Assembly (NCBI GenBank): GCA_038230775.1
Contig: JBBRMQ010000096.1
Span: 1-14,182 of the forward strand
Length of the DNA: 14,182 nt
Origin: JBBRMQ01 sp038230775
Lineage (GTDB): Bacteria; Acidobacteriota; Thermoanaerobaculia; Gp7-AA8
Reading direction: 5' to 3'
This document shows positions 1 through 6,993 of this stretch, in pieces (the first letter of the stretch is position 1; each line of letters starts with the position of its first letter). The notes below the pieces were generated by a model, which worked only from the letters and a program-made list of their open reading frames with translations, did not search any database and was not told the origin of the DNA. The position numbers and the translations under genes were made by a program.

Positions 1-35
1 CTCGGGGGGGGGCGGCGACGGTGGGGGGGGCGGTT
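1..35. other. G-run rich stretch at the left edge
   Basis: Two uninterrupted guanine runs, nine at 4-12 and eight at 23-30, lie at the extreme left of the window, 100 bp beyond the stop of the mutase gene. No gene is supported in 1-135. Only two long runs are visible, so a classical four-run quadruplex is not demonstrated on this strand, although more runs could lie outside the window. Homopolymer G stretches are also error-prone in assemblies. Confidence 0.5.
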
Positions 36-62
36 CGTGCGACAGCGGGTAGTGGCGCGGCT

Positions 63-127
63 TCTGTGTGAGGCCCGGCTTCAGCCGGTCACGCGGCCCG
101 ACCGGCTGAAGCCGGTCCTCACACAGA
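63..127. repeat. REPIN-like twin-hairpin palindrome, copy 1 (CCGGCT subtype)
   Basis: Two 26-bp arms (63-88 and 102-127) are inverted copies with one internal mismatch, around a 13-nt spacer. The core 66-124 begins GTGTGAGG and ends CCTCACAC. Each arm contains its own small hairpin: CCGGCT-TC-AGCCGG on the left and CCGGCT-GA-AGCCGG on the right. It begins 8 nt beyond the stop codon of the minus-strand mutase gene, where it could form a 3' stem-loop on that transcript. There is no T-tract, so an intrinsic terminator is not supported. Related elements lie at 4884-4935, 7434-7505 and 11766-11817. Confidence 0.85.
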
Positions 128-135
128 GGCGCACA

Positions 136-1695
136 TCAGAACCCCTGATCGACGTGCTCGCCGAACGTCTGCTTCAGCGTGGCGACGATCTCGCCGACCG
201 TGCAATCGTTGCGCACGCAATCGACGATGCGCGGCATCAGGTTCGCGCCGCTGCGCGCCGCCTCATCGAGTTGCTGCAGCGCGTTCGTGAAGCCGGGCTT
301 CCGTTTTGCGCGGAATGCGTTCAGCCGCGCGACCTGATCGCGCTCCACGTTCTCGTCGATCTCCAGCGTGGGCATCGTGGTGCGCTCGTTCTCGACGAAG
401 TCGTTGACGCCGACGACGATGGCGCGTTTTTCCTCGATCGCTCGTTGCGCTGCGTACGCGGAGTCGCCGATCTCGTGCTGCACGAACCCGGACTCGATCG
501 CCACCCGCGCCCCGCCGAGCTCGTCGATTTTCTCGATGAGCGCGCGCGCCTCGCGCTCGATGTCGAGCGTCATCGACTCGATGGCGTACGAGCCTGCCAG
601 CGGATCGGAGGTGGACGTCACTCCGGTCTCGTACGCCAGGATCTGCTGGGTGCGCAGCGCGATCTTCACCGCTTGCTCCGTGGGCAGCGCCAGCGCTTCG
701 TCGCGGCTGTTCGTGTGCAGCGACTGGCAGCCGCCTAACACGGCGGCCAGCGCCTGATACGCGACGCGAACCACGTTGTTCTCCGGCTGCTGGGCAGTGA
801 GCGTCGAGCCTGCCGTCTGCGCATGGAACCGCAGCGCGAGCGACCGTGGATCCTTCGGGTGATACCGGTCGCGCATGAGCTCCGCCCACAGCTTCCGCGC
901 CGCGCGGAACTTCGCCACTTCCTCGAGGAAATCGTTGTGCGCGTTGAAGAAGAACGACATCCGCGGCGCGAACGTATCGACGTCGAGCCCGCGTTCGATT
1001 GCCGACTGCACGTACTGCAGCCCGTTCGCCAGCGTGAACGCCACTTCCTGAACCGCCGTCAATCCCGCCTCACGAATGTGATAGCCGGAGACCGAGATCG
1101 TGTTCCAGCGCGGGACTTCCGTCGCGCAGAACTCGAAAATGTCCGTCACGATTCGCAGAGACGGTGCGGGTGGGAAGATGTACGTTCCACGCGCCGCGTA
1201 CTCCTTCAGCACATCGTTCTGGATCGTGCCGCTGAGCTTCGACCATTCGATTCCGCGCCGCTCGGCGACAACGAGAAACAGGGCCAGCAGAATCGAAGCC
1301 GGCGCGTTGATCGTCATCGACACCGACACCTGATCGAGCGGAATCGCATCGAACAGCGTCTCCATGTCCTCGATCGAGTCGATGGCCACGCCGACTTTGC
1401 CGACTTCGCCGCGTGCACGCGGATCATCGGAGTCCATCCCGATCTGCGTGGGCAGATCGAACGCCACCGAGAGTCCCGTGGTGCCTCGCTCCAGCAGATA
1501 GCGGTATCGGGCGTTCGACTCAGCCGCGGTGGAGAAGCCCGCGTACTGCCGCATCGTCCACAACTTGCCGCGGTACATCGCGCGCTGCGGGCCGCGGGTG
1601 TACGGAAACGCGCCCGGTTCGCCGAGGTCGCGGGACTCGTCGAAGTGGCGATGGCGAAGATCGCCCGAGTCAAAAAAAGGTTTCTCGTCACTCAT
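136..1695 (-). CDS. mcmA: Methylmalonyl-CoA mutase, large (catalytic) subunit
   Basis: This 519-residue protein is the catalytic TIM-barrel chain of an adenosylcobalamin-dependent acyl-CoA mutase, interconverting (R)-methylmalonyl-CoA and succinyl-CoA in propionate and odd-chain metabolism. Visible family blocks are WTMRQYAGFST (46-56), GLSVAFDLPTQ (74-84), SGTIQNDVLKEY (155-166), SVSGYHIREAG (201-211) and QSLHTNSRDEALALPT. Tyr51 and Arg169 align with the substrate-carboxylate residues of the Propionibacterium enzyme (Tyr89/Arg207), and His206 with its active-site His244. This favours methylmalonyl-CoA over isobutyryl-CoA as substrate. The chain ends before the C-terminal cobalamin-binding domain of single-chain enzymes, so a separate small subunit should exist; it is not in the window. 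The ATG at 1695 has no clear Shine-Dalgarno site, but a TATATT box lies 16 nt upstream. Confidence 0.95.
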   Translation of the reverse strand: MSDEKPFFDSGDLRHRHFDESRDLGEPGAFPYTRGPQRAMYRGKLWTMRQYAGFSTAAESNARYRYLLERGTTGLSVAFDLPTQIGMDSDDPRARGEVGKVGVAIDSIEDMETLFDAIPLDQVSVSMTINAPASILLALFLVVAERRGIEWSKLSGTIQNDVLKEYAARGTYIFPPAPSLRIVTDIFEFCATEVPRWNTISVSGYHIREAGLTAVQEVAFTLANGLQYVQSAIERGLDVDTFAPRMSFFFNAHNDFLEEVAKFRAARKLWAELMRDRYHPKDPRSLALRFHAQTAGSTLTAQQPENNVVRVAYQALAAVLGGCQSLHTNSRDEALALPTEQAVKIALRTQQILAYETGVTSTSDPLAGSYAIESMTLDIEREARALIEKIDELGGARVAIESGFVQHEIGDSAYAAQRAIEEKRAIVVGVNDFVENERTTMPTLEIDENVERDQVARLNAFRAKRKPGFTNALQQLDEAARSGANLMPRIVDCVRNDCTVGEIVATLKQTFGEHVDQGF

Positions 1696-1711
1696 TCAGC
1701 ACGAAGGCACG

Positions 1712-1719
1712 AATATAAT
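1712..1719. promoter_or_regulatory. Overlapping divergent -10 boxes between mcmA and the DUF4388 gene
   Basis: The 8-bp AT island AATATAAT reads TATAAT on the plus strand (1714-1719), a perfect consensus -10, and TATATT on the minus strand (1717 to 1712). It sits in the 33-bp gap between divergent start codons. The plus box ends 9 nt before TTG 1729; the minus box ends 16 nt before ATG 1695. Any -35 elements would lie inside the opposite gene; none is convincing. Promoter activity is inferred from sequence only. Confidence 0.55.
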
Positions 1720-1728
1720 CGATCGCCC

Positions 1729-2865
1729 TTGGGCGTCAGTGGCAATCTCAAAACGATGCAGCCCGGCGACCTTCTGCAGTGGCTCAGCCTCGGGCAGAAG
1801 ACCGGAACGCTTGCCGTAACCAACAAAGCGGTCGAGAAGAAGATCTTCTTCCGCAGCGGCCGCGTCATCTCGTCCGCCTCCAACGACCCGCGCGAATACC
1901 TCGGCCAGTTCCTCATGAGCCATGGCTATCTGACGGAGCCGGAGCTGATGAAGGCCATGGAAGTTCAGCATCAGTCGGGCATCCTCCTCGGCAAGATCCT
2001 GGTCATGATCGAGGTCATCAACGAGCAGGAGCTGCAGCGTTTGATGCGCCTCAAGGCCGAAGAGGAGATCTACGAGATCTTTCTCTGGCCGGAGGCGGAG
2101 TTCCACTTCACCGACGACCAGTTGCCCACGCAGGAGATGATTCCGCTGCAGGTCGACGTAACCGGAATCATCATGGAAGGCACGCGGCGGGTCGACGAAT
2201 GGAGCCGCATTCGCGAGCTCATCCCGAACGACACCGTCATCCCGGTCGTCGCGAAGACGATCGTGGTGAAGGATCTCGACGAGGTGCAGACGACGATCGT
2301 GCACGCCATCGACGGCCGGCGCGCGCTGGCCGACATCGTCCTCGAGAGCCGATCCTCGCGCTTCACCGTCAGCTCGACGCTGCACGGCCTCATGCGGCAC
2401 GGTTTCATCCGCCTCACCGAAGCCGCTGCCACGAAAGCGAAGAAGGTGGAAGAGGAAGCCGCTCCGTTCGATCTATCGACCGAGGCGGATGAGGTAGTGG
2501 CGCTGATTCAGCGGGCGCACGAGGCATTGCGCAACAAGGAATATGAGAAAGCGCAGCGCCTCCTAAAGGCGGCGGAGAATCTCGACCCGAACCACGCCAA
2601 CGTGCGGAGCGCGATCAAGGGCGCCGAGGCGATCATCCTCACCGATCTGCACGGTCAGGGACTGCACGAGTCCTGCGTTCCGCGCGTCGCGAAGTCGTTC
2701 GAAGACATCACGTCGATGGACTTCACGCCGAACGAAGGCTTCATCCTTTCGCGCGTGAACGGCCAGTGGGACATCGGCTCGCTGCTGAAGATCAGCCCCA
2801 TCCGCGAGCCGGACGCCATGCTCATTCTTTACAAGCTGTGGAAGGACGGAATCATCACGATTTGA
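1729..2865 (+). CDS. DUF4388 (PATAN-type) protein with TPR-like linker and C-terminal domain
   Basis: This 378-residue cytosolic protein has an N-terminal DUF4388 domain (about residues 3-110: GNLKTM, DLLQWL, KTGTLAV, GQFL). A charged helical stretch with a TPR-like helix pair (about 250-303, EYEKAQRLLKAAENLDPNHA) follows, then a C-terminal winged-helix-like block (about 320-378). I chose TTG 1729 over ATG 1756 because the family motif GVSGNLKTM begins before that ATG and aligns with SIQGTLAET in the paralogue at 9268, and because TATAAT lies 9 nt upstream. DUF4388 proteins are common in multi-domain regulators of Acidobacteriota, Myxococcota and relatives and are thought to mediate protein interactions; no biochemical role is assigned. 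The frame stays open far upstream antisense to the mutase, which is a codon-bias artefact. Confidence 0.85.
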   Translation: MGVSGNLKTMQPGDLLQWLSLGQKTGTLAVTNKAVEKKIFFRSGRVISSASNDPREYLGQFLMSHGYLTEPELMKAMEVQHQSGILLGKILVMIEVINEQELQRLMRLKAEEEIYEIFLWPEAEFHFTDDQLPTQEMIPLQVDVTGIIMEGTRRVDEWSRIRELIPNDTVIPVVAKTIVVKDLDEVQTTIVHAIDGRRALADIVLESRSSRFTVSSTLHGLMRHGFIRLTEAAATKAKKVEEEAAPFDLSTEADEVVALIQRAHEALRNKEYEKAQRLLKAAENLDPNHANVRSAIKGAEAIILTDLHGQGLHESCVPRVAKSFEDITSMDFTPNEGFILSRVNGQWDIGSLLKISPIREPDAMLILYKLWKDGIITI

Positions 2866-2879
2866 GCTGGGCAGCGGGG

Positions 2880-2997
2880 TTGCTGGGAAGTTGGGAAGCA
2901 AAAACGTTTCGCTTCCCAGCCCCGGAACGCAATGCAGAATGCAGAATGCAGAATGTGAGGATCATTCTGCATTCTGCATCTTCCCAGCATCCCAGCT
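2880..2997. repeat. Nested inverted-repeat element with tandem 7-mers (AATGCAG unit)
   Basis: The 132-bp gap between the convergent DUF4388 and ybeY genes is almost filled by repeats. The 7-bp unit AATGCAG runs in tandem for 3.5 copies at 2931-2955. Its last 17 bp (2939-2955) pair perfectly with 2963-2979 across a 7-nt loop. Outside this, a G-rich arm (2882-2898) is roughly complementary to 2980-2996 (14 of 17 positions). A smaller hairpin, TGGGAAGC/GCTTCCCA, occupies 2892-2918. It might act as a bidirectional transcript end, but no T-tract is present. The same architecture with different units recurs at 9131-9260 and 11064-11142. Confidence 0.8.
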
Positions 2998-3405
2998 TCA
3001 CGCCAGCCCCACCCGCCCCCTCACCCTCAACTCCAGCCGATCCATCTCGCCGTGGTCCATCTCGTGGTCATATCCCAGGCCGTGGAGGATGCCGTGGAGG
3101 AGGAGGTAGCGGATCTCGGTCGGCAGCGAGTGTTTCTCATCGGCGGCCTGGCGCCGCGCCTGATCGACGGAGATCACGATCTCGCATGACTCCTCGCCGG
3201 GGAAGGTGAGGACGTCGGTCGTCTTGTTCTTCTTCCGGAATTTGCGATTCAGCGCCCGCATCGCGGCATCGTCGATGAAGGCGATCGAGATCTCGCGCAT
3301 GGTGTGGAGGCGATCGAGTGCGGCGAGCACCTTGCGCGCGAACGCGGCGATCTCGCGCCGGCTCAGTCTCGCGGCGGCGGAACCGGTGATCTGAACGTCG
3401 ATCAA
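2998..3405 (-). CDS. ybeY: YbeY, 16S rRNA 3'-end maturation endoribonuclease
   Basis: YbeY is a zinc-dependent single-strand endoribonuclease for 16S rRNA 3' processing and ribosome quality control. The metal site is visible as H104-x3-H108-x5-H114 (HGILHGLGYDH). The other family landmark is NRKFRKKNKTTDVLTFP (53-69). At 135 residues it is slightly shorter than E. coli YbeY, mostly at the C-terminus. The start is a TTG (3405-3403) whose last two bases lie inside the TGA of the upstream PhoH-like gene (TTGA, 4-bp overlap), so translation is probably coupled. No strong ribosome binding site is visible. The phoH-ybeY adjacency is widespread and supports the assignment. Confidence 0.95.
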   Translation of the reverse strand: MIDVQITGSAAARLSRREIAAFARKVLAALDRLHTMREISIAFIDDAAMRALNRKFRKKNKTTDVLTFPGEESCEIVISVDQARRQAADEKHSLPTEIRYLLLHGILHGLGYDHEMDHGEMDRLELRVRGRVGLA

Positions 3406-4346
3406 GCCCTGTTCTCGACCTTGTCGTAGGCCACGACGATCTTCGCCACCAGAGGATGGCGCACGACGTCCCTGTCGGTGAACTCGAAGAACTTGATGCC
3501 TTCGACGTTGCGCAGAATGTTCCGCGACTCCCGCAATCCCGACTTCTTCCCCTCGGGCAGATCGACCTGAGTGACGTCGCCGGTGACCACGGCCTTCGAT
3601 CCGAAGCCGAGGCGGGTGAGGAACATCTTCATCTGTTCGGGCGTGGTGTTCTGCGCTTCGTCGAGGATGATGAACGAGTCGTTGAGCGTGCGGCCGCGCA
3701 TGAAGGCCAGCGGTGCGATCTCGATGATTTGCTTCTCCATCAGCTTGTCGACCTTGTCGTAGCCGATGATGTCGTGCAGCGAGTCGTAGAGCGGCCGCAG
3801 ATAGGGATTCACTTTCTCCGCGATGTCGCCGGGGAGGAAGCCGAGGCGCTCGCCGGCTTCGACGGCGGGGCGGCAGAGGACGATGCGCTTGACCGATTTC
3901 TCGTACATCGCGGCAGCCGCAGCGGCCACCGCAAGAAACGTCTTGCCCGTGCCGGCGGGTCCGATGGCGAACGTGATGTCGTACTCCTGCATGGCCTGCA
4001 GGTAGAGCTTCTGGGTGACGTTGCGCGGTGTGACGACGCGGCGGACGGCGGCCTGTACCTTGTTGTCGGTGAAGAAGTCGACGAGGTTCGTCTCCGGGTG
4101 ATCACGAAGGACGCGCACTCCGGTCGATAGATCCGATCGCTTGACGGGATACCCCTGCTCGATCAGCTCCTGCATCTCGCCCAGGAGTTTTTCGACCGGC
4201 GCCACTTTCTCGGGGTCGCCCTGCACGAAGATTTCTCCGCCGCGCGAGGAGATTCGCACCTTGAACTCACTCTCCAGCATGCGGAGGTTCTCGTCGTGGT
4301 GGCCGAAAAGCGTCTGTGTTCCTTCGTCGTCCAGTCGTAATTCCAT
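3402..4346 (-). CDS. ybeZ: PhoH-like (YbeZ-type) ATPase
   Basis: This 314-residue cytosolic P-loop NTPase of the PhoH family is probably the partner of YbeY in rRNA metabolism. An N-terminal KH-like segment (about 1-65) precedes the ATPase core with Walker A GPAGTGKT (129-136), LCRPAVEAGERLGFLPGD (157-174), Walker B FIILDEAQ (225-232) and VTGD (254-257). I chose ATG 4346 because AAGGAGA (4363-4357) lies 10 nt upstream and overlaps the rsmD stop. The frame extends to 4394, but that would overlap rsmD by 32 bp and add residues unlike the family. Spacing to rsmD is 16 bp and overlap with ybeY is 4 bp, so the three genes are likely co-transcribed. The phosphate-starvation name is historical and is not evidence for that role here. 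Confidence 0.93.
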   Translation of the reverse strand: MELRLDDEGTQTLFGHHDENLRMLESEFKVRISSRGGEIFVQGDPEKVAPVEKLLGEMQELIEQGYPVKRSDLSTGVRVLRDHPETNLVDFFTDNKVQAAVRRVVTPRNVTQKLYLQAMQEYDITFAIGPAGTGKTFLAVAAAAAAMYEKSVKRIVLCRPAVEAGERLGFLPGDIAEKVNPYLRPLYDSLHDIIGYDKVDKLMEKQIIEIAPLAFMRGRTLNDSFIILDEAQNTTPEQMKMFLTRLGFGSKAVVTGDVTQVDLPEGKKSGLRESRNILRNVEGIKFFEFTDRDVVRHPLVAKIVVAYDKVENRA

Positions 4347-4356
4347 TCGAAAGCGA

Positions 4357-4363
4357 TCTCCTT
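4357..4363 (-). promoter_or_regulatory. Strong Shine-Dalgarno site deciding the phoH start
   Basis: AAGGAGA on the minus strand, beginning inside the rsmD TAA stop codon and 10 nt before ATG 4346. It fixes the start of the PhoH-like protein at 4346 rather than the upstream in-frame codon at 4394. Confidence 0.75.
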
Positions 4364-4878
4364 TATGAAAAGAACGTGATCCACACTTCGCCATACTCGG
4401 CGCGGCGGTGGAAGTTCAGCCGGTTGGTCTTGATGGTGAATGGATCGGTGCGGCGGCGATGCTCGATGGCCACCTGTCCGATTCTCGCCTTGTCCAGCGC
4501 TGCCAGCAGTTCATCGTAGCGATCGTAGTCGTACGGCGGGTCGACATACGCGATGTCGAAGGCGCCGAGAGTGGGAACGGTGGAGACCACGTCGCCGGCG
4601 ACTCCCTTCACCGCAACCTTCCAGTCGCGCGCTCGCTTTACGACGTCATCGACGTGGCTGTCGACGGCGGTCGCCGATGCGGCGCCGCGGGACACGGCCT
4701 CGAACGAGAAGATGCCGGTGCCCGCGAAGAGATCGAGAAACTTCGAGCCAGCGATCTCTTCTCCGAGGATGTTGAAGTACGCCAGCCGCGCGCGCTCGGA
4801 GGTCGGGCGAACGTTGAAGCGCGGAACCGGAATGCGCCGGCCGCGGAGAGTGCCGGCTGTGATACGGAGATCGGCCAT
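4363..4878 (-). CDS. rsmD: RsmD, 16S rRNA (guanine966-N2)-methyltransferase
   Basis: RsmD is a class I SAM-dependent methyltransferase that modifies G966 of 16S rRNA (E. coli numbering) on the assembled 30S subunit. The 171 residues begin with the family signature RITAGTLRGRRI (5-16), followed by RPTSERARLAYFNIL (24-38), SAM motif I FLDLFAGTG (47-55), acidic VD (72-73) and the catalytic motif YVDPPY (111-116). Slightly shorter than the usual 180-200 residues. ATG 4878 is preferred because the family homology starts there. An in-frame GTG at 4935 would extend translation through the 52-bp palindrome. Only 5 nt separate the palindrome from ATG 4878, and there is no Shine-Dalgarno site, so initiation here is unusual (see findings). 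Confidence 0.92.
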   Translation of the reverse strand: MADLRITAGTLRGRRIPVPRFNVRPTSERARLAYFNILGEEIAGSKFLDLFAGTGIFSFEAVSRGAASATAVDSHVDDVVKRARDWKVAVKGVAGDVVSTVPTLGAFDIAYVDPPYDYDRYDELLAALDKARIGQVAIEHRRRTDPFTIKTNRLNFHRRAEYGEVWITFFS

Positions 4879-4883
4879 CAGAA

Positions 4884-4935
4884 GTGTGGGGCCAGCCCTC
4901 CGGCTGGCCGGCCAGCCAGAGGGCTGGCCCCACAC
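4884..4935. repeat. REPIN-like twin-hairpin palindrome, copy 2 (GGCCAGCC subtype)
   Basis: A 52-bp near-perfect palindrome with no loop: two 26-bp arms with a single mismatch (C at 4901, T in the other arm). It begins GTGTGGGG and ends CCCCACAC. Each half folds alone: GGCCAGCC-CTCC-GGCTGGCC and GGCCAGCC-AGAG-GGCTGGCC. It separates the secreted-protein gene from rsmD and abuts the rsmD start codon. The 43 bp between it and the stop of the secreted-protein gene (4936-4978) hold no recognisable feature. Nearly identical in sequence to 11766-11817. Confidence 0.92.
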
Positions 4936-4978
4936 CAGCGGCGGTCCCGCCGCCGAGCCGCTGGCGCTGCTGAGCTCC

Positions 4979-5782
4979 TCACTGCCTGGCCGCTCCGGTC
5001 GTTCCGATGAAGTAGTTGTACAGGTCCTTGATGGCGACGTAGATCATCGTCGGCTGGTTGATGCATCTCAATTCGACGATGCGGTTCTCGATGATGCGTG
5101 TGACGCGGTAGACCTTGCGATCGTCCGCCACGAGCTGATCGCCGACTGCCGGAACGTAGCCCGCCACGCTGTTCGTGATGCCGCGATCCTCGACCATCGC
5201 GCGCAGCAGGTCCTGCAGCGGCAGCACCTGATCGTTCATCTGCTTCGGCAGCACGGCCACCGGATCGAACAAGCGCTCGACATACGCGCCTTTGTCGTAC
5301 ACCCGCAGCCGCGCCTCGCGTCCTTCGCGCGGCAGTACGAGATCGGTGGGCCGGATGCGCGACAACGCCTTTGTGTTCACGGCCTTCAGGTAGGTCGCGA
5401 GCGCGTCGTCGGGGATGATCAGCTTCTTCTTGATGATTGCTCCGGCGCCGGAGATGTTCACGACCACCAGGCCGCCTTCGAACATCGAGAGGCGCTGCTC
5501 GATCTTGCCGTCTTTCGCGATGTAGTCGACCAGCGGCTTCGGCAGCTCACCCTTGATCAGCTGCGGTCCGAGCGCCTGACGCGCTCCGACGAGCTCCGGG
5601 ATGTCGTACTTCTGCATCCGCTTGCGATCCGCTTCCGGCAGCGGCACCGCGATCGCGCCCCCGAGGGGTGCCGGATCGACCTTGGAGATGTCATGCGGGG
5701 GCACTTCTTCTGGAGGCGGTGGCGTCTGGGCGAGAAGGGGAGTGGCTGCGATGAAGAGGAGCGCTGCCGTTTTCCAAGTCAT
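4979..5782 (-). CDS. Conserved-looking secreted protein of unknown function
   Basis: I do not recognise this 267-residue protein. Residues 1-19 look like a signal peptide: Lys4, hydrophobic AALLFIAATPLL, then LAQ before a proline-rich TPPPPEEVPP stretch, so export is likely. The remainder is a mixed alpha/beta globular sequence with no other membrane segment. The last third contains VPAVGDQLVADDRKVYRVTRIIENRIVELRC, which reads like a small beta-barrel (PilP- or pilotin-like proteins end similarly, but the resemblance is too weak to name). It starts with ATG overlapping the stop of the CCA-adding enzyme gene (ATGA, 4 bp), so translation is probably coupled despite the unrelated role. Strand, codon pattern and overlap support a real gene. 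Confidence 0.8.
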   Translation of the reverse strand: MTWKTAALLFIAATPLLAQTPPPPEEVPPHDISKVDPAPLGGAIAVPLPEADRKRMQKYDIPELVGARQALGPQLIKGELPKPLVDYIAKDGKIEQRLSMFEGGLVVVNISGAGAIIKKKLIIPDDALATYLKAVNTKALSRIRPTDLVLPREGREARLRVYDKGAYVERLFDPVAVLPKQMNDQVLPLQDLLRAMVEDRGITNSVAGYVPAVGDQLVADDRKVYRVTRIIENRIVELRCINQPTMIYVAIKDLYNYFIGTTGAARQ

Positions 5783-6993
5783 TGGGATTCTGGAGGTTGC
5801 TCCCGATTAAGATACTTCATCGCCATTTCCCGGGCAAAACTCCGCGCCTCGCCCGGAGGAATCTCGCCCATGAACACGGCTTCCCGCGTGCGCTCCAGCG
5901 CCCTGGCCACGTGCGGACCGCCGGGCATCTCGAGATCGGTCACCCGCAACGGCAACTGGAACTTCTGGTAGTCGTGGAAGCGCGCGACGTGCGGGCTGTC
6001 GATGAGCGTGAGCATCTCGGGCGACGCGTGTTTGAGAAGGCGGAAGCGCTGCGGATCCGATTTTGCCTCGGCGAGCGCGTCGCCCACGCCCGGAAGCTCG
6101 TTGGCGATCTGCATCACGTTGCGCGCGCGCTTCTGCGAGAGGCCGGAGCCCTCGAGATCGACGGGCGACGCGTTGCCGTAGAGCAGCGTGCCGGTGTAGA
6201 GAACCGGCCGGTCGAGCTCCGGGTTGGATTCGATCGCGGCGCGCACGCGATCGAGGCGCGCGCGAAGATCGGGTGCCGCGGCGGCGAAGAGCGATCGCAG
6301 GACGCCCGCGTCGCTGATCGCGGTAATGGCGGCCGGCGCCTCGGCCTCGCCGAACGCGAAAAACAGCTCGCGCCACGCCCGCTCCCTGGAGATCGTGTCG
6401 AGCGCGCCGCCGGCGATCGCGTGGTCGAGAAGCTCGCGCGTATGCGGCTCGATCGTGAATCCGAGGCGTGAGGCAAAGCGCAGCGCGCGGAAGATGCGCG
6501 TCGGGTCGTCGATGAAGCTCTCGTTGTGCAGGACGCGGATCGTGCGGCCCGCGATGTCGGCTGCGCCATCGGCCGGGTCGTGCAGCGCGTTCGTCGTGAG
6601 GTCGAACGCGATCGCATTGATCGTGAAGTCGCGACGGAGCAGGTCGTCGTTGAGATGCCCCTCGGTCACGGTGGGAAGCGCGCCGGGGCTGCGGTACCGC
6701 TCACGCCGCGCGGTCGCGATATCGATCTCGGGAAACCCGTCCGCCGAGACCTTGTAGGTCAGGAATTGCGGGAAAGAGCGGACGCGGCCGCCGATGCGTC
6801 TGGCCAGCGCCCGCGCGAAATTCGAGCTTCCTTCAGCAAGCGTCAGGTCGATGTCCGCGACGGCGCGGCCGAGGAGCAGGTCGCGGACCGGTCCGCCGAC
6901 GAGGTAGGGACGGAGCTGCTTTTCGGCGGCGACTTCCCGGACGACGTCGATCGCTCGCCGCTGGGGATTCGCAAGTTGTTCGAGATCGATCAT
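5779..6993 (-). CDS. cca: CCA tRNA nucleotidyltransferase / poly(A) polymerase family
   Basis: This 404-residue class II nucleotidyltransferase adds or repairs the 3' CCA of tRNA. Motifs run in order: YLVGGPVRDLLLGR (30-43), the catalytic pair D47-x-D49 in ADIDLTL, LLRRDFTINAIAFD (118-131) and DPTRIFRALRFASRLGF (163-179), followed by a helical body and tail. Sequence alone does not say whether it adds all of CCA, only CC or A, or acts as a poly(A) polymerase; clades with split enzymes exist. It overlaps the upstream glycosyltransferase gene by 4 bp (ATGA) and the downstream secreted-protein gene by 4 bp (ATGA). No HD phosphohydrolase domain is seen. Confidence 0.93.
   Translation of the reverse strand: MIDLEQLANPQRRAIDVVREVAAEKQLRPYLVGGPVRDLLLGRAVADIDLTLAEGSSNFARALARRIGGRVRSFPQFLTYKVSADGFPEIDIATARRERYRSPGALPTVTEGHLNDDLLRRDFTINAIAFDLTTNALHDPADGAADIAGRTIRVLHNESFIDDPTRIFRALRFASRLGFTIEPHTRELLDHAIAGGALDTISRERAWRELFFAFGEAEAPAAITAISDAGVLRSLFAAAAPDLRARLDRVRAAIESNPELDRPVLYTGTLLYGNASPVDLEGSGLSQKRARNVMQIANELPGVGDALAEAKSDPQRFRLLKHASPEMLTLIDSPHVARFHDYQKFQLPLRVTDLEMPGGPHVARALERTREAVFMGEIPPGEARSFAREMAMKYLNREQPPESQ

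Noticed and set aside
37..738. Plus-strand open frame
   Set aside because: Antisense shadow of the mutase gene, running through the palindromic repeat; low-complexity composition typical of GC-rich shadows.
823..1728. N-terminal extension of the DUF4388 frame by about 300 residues
   Set aside because: It is antisense to the well-supported mutase gene, Arg/His-rich, and unlike any domain. The DUF4388 motif begins at 1729.
3456..4130. 224-residue plus-strand frame
   Set aside because: Antisense to the PhoH-like gene with intact Walker motifs.
4347..4394. Extension of the PhoH-like protein to 4394
   Set aside because: Overlaps rsmD by 32 bp, while AAGGAGA sits correctly before ATG 4346.
4879..4935. 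Extension of RsmD to GTG 4935
   Set aside because: The added residues are translated palindrome; family homology begins at ATG 4878. Kept as an open question in the findings because the start is so close to the repeat.
4884..4935. Intrinsic terminator
   Set aside because: Strong stem but no T-tract on either side; the same holds for the copies at 63-127 and 11766-11817.
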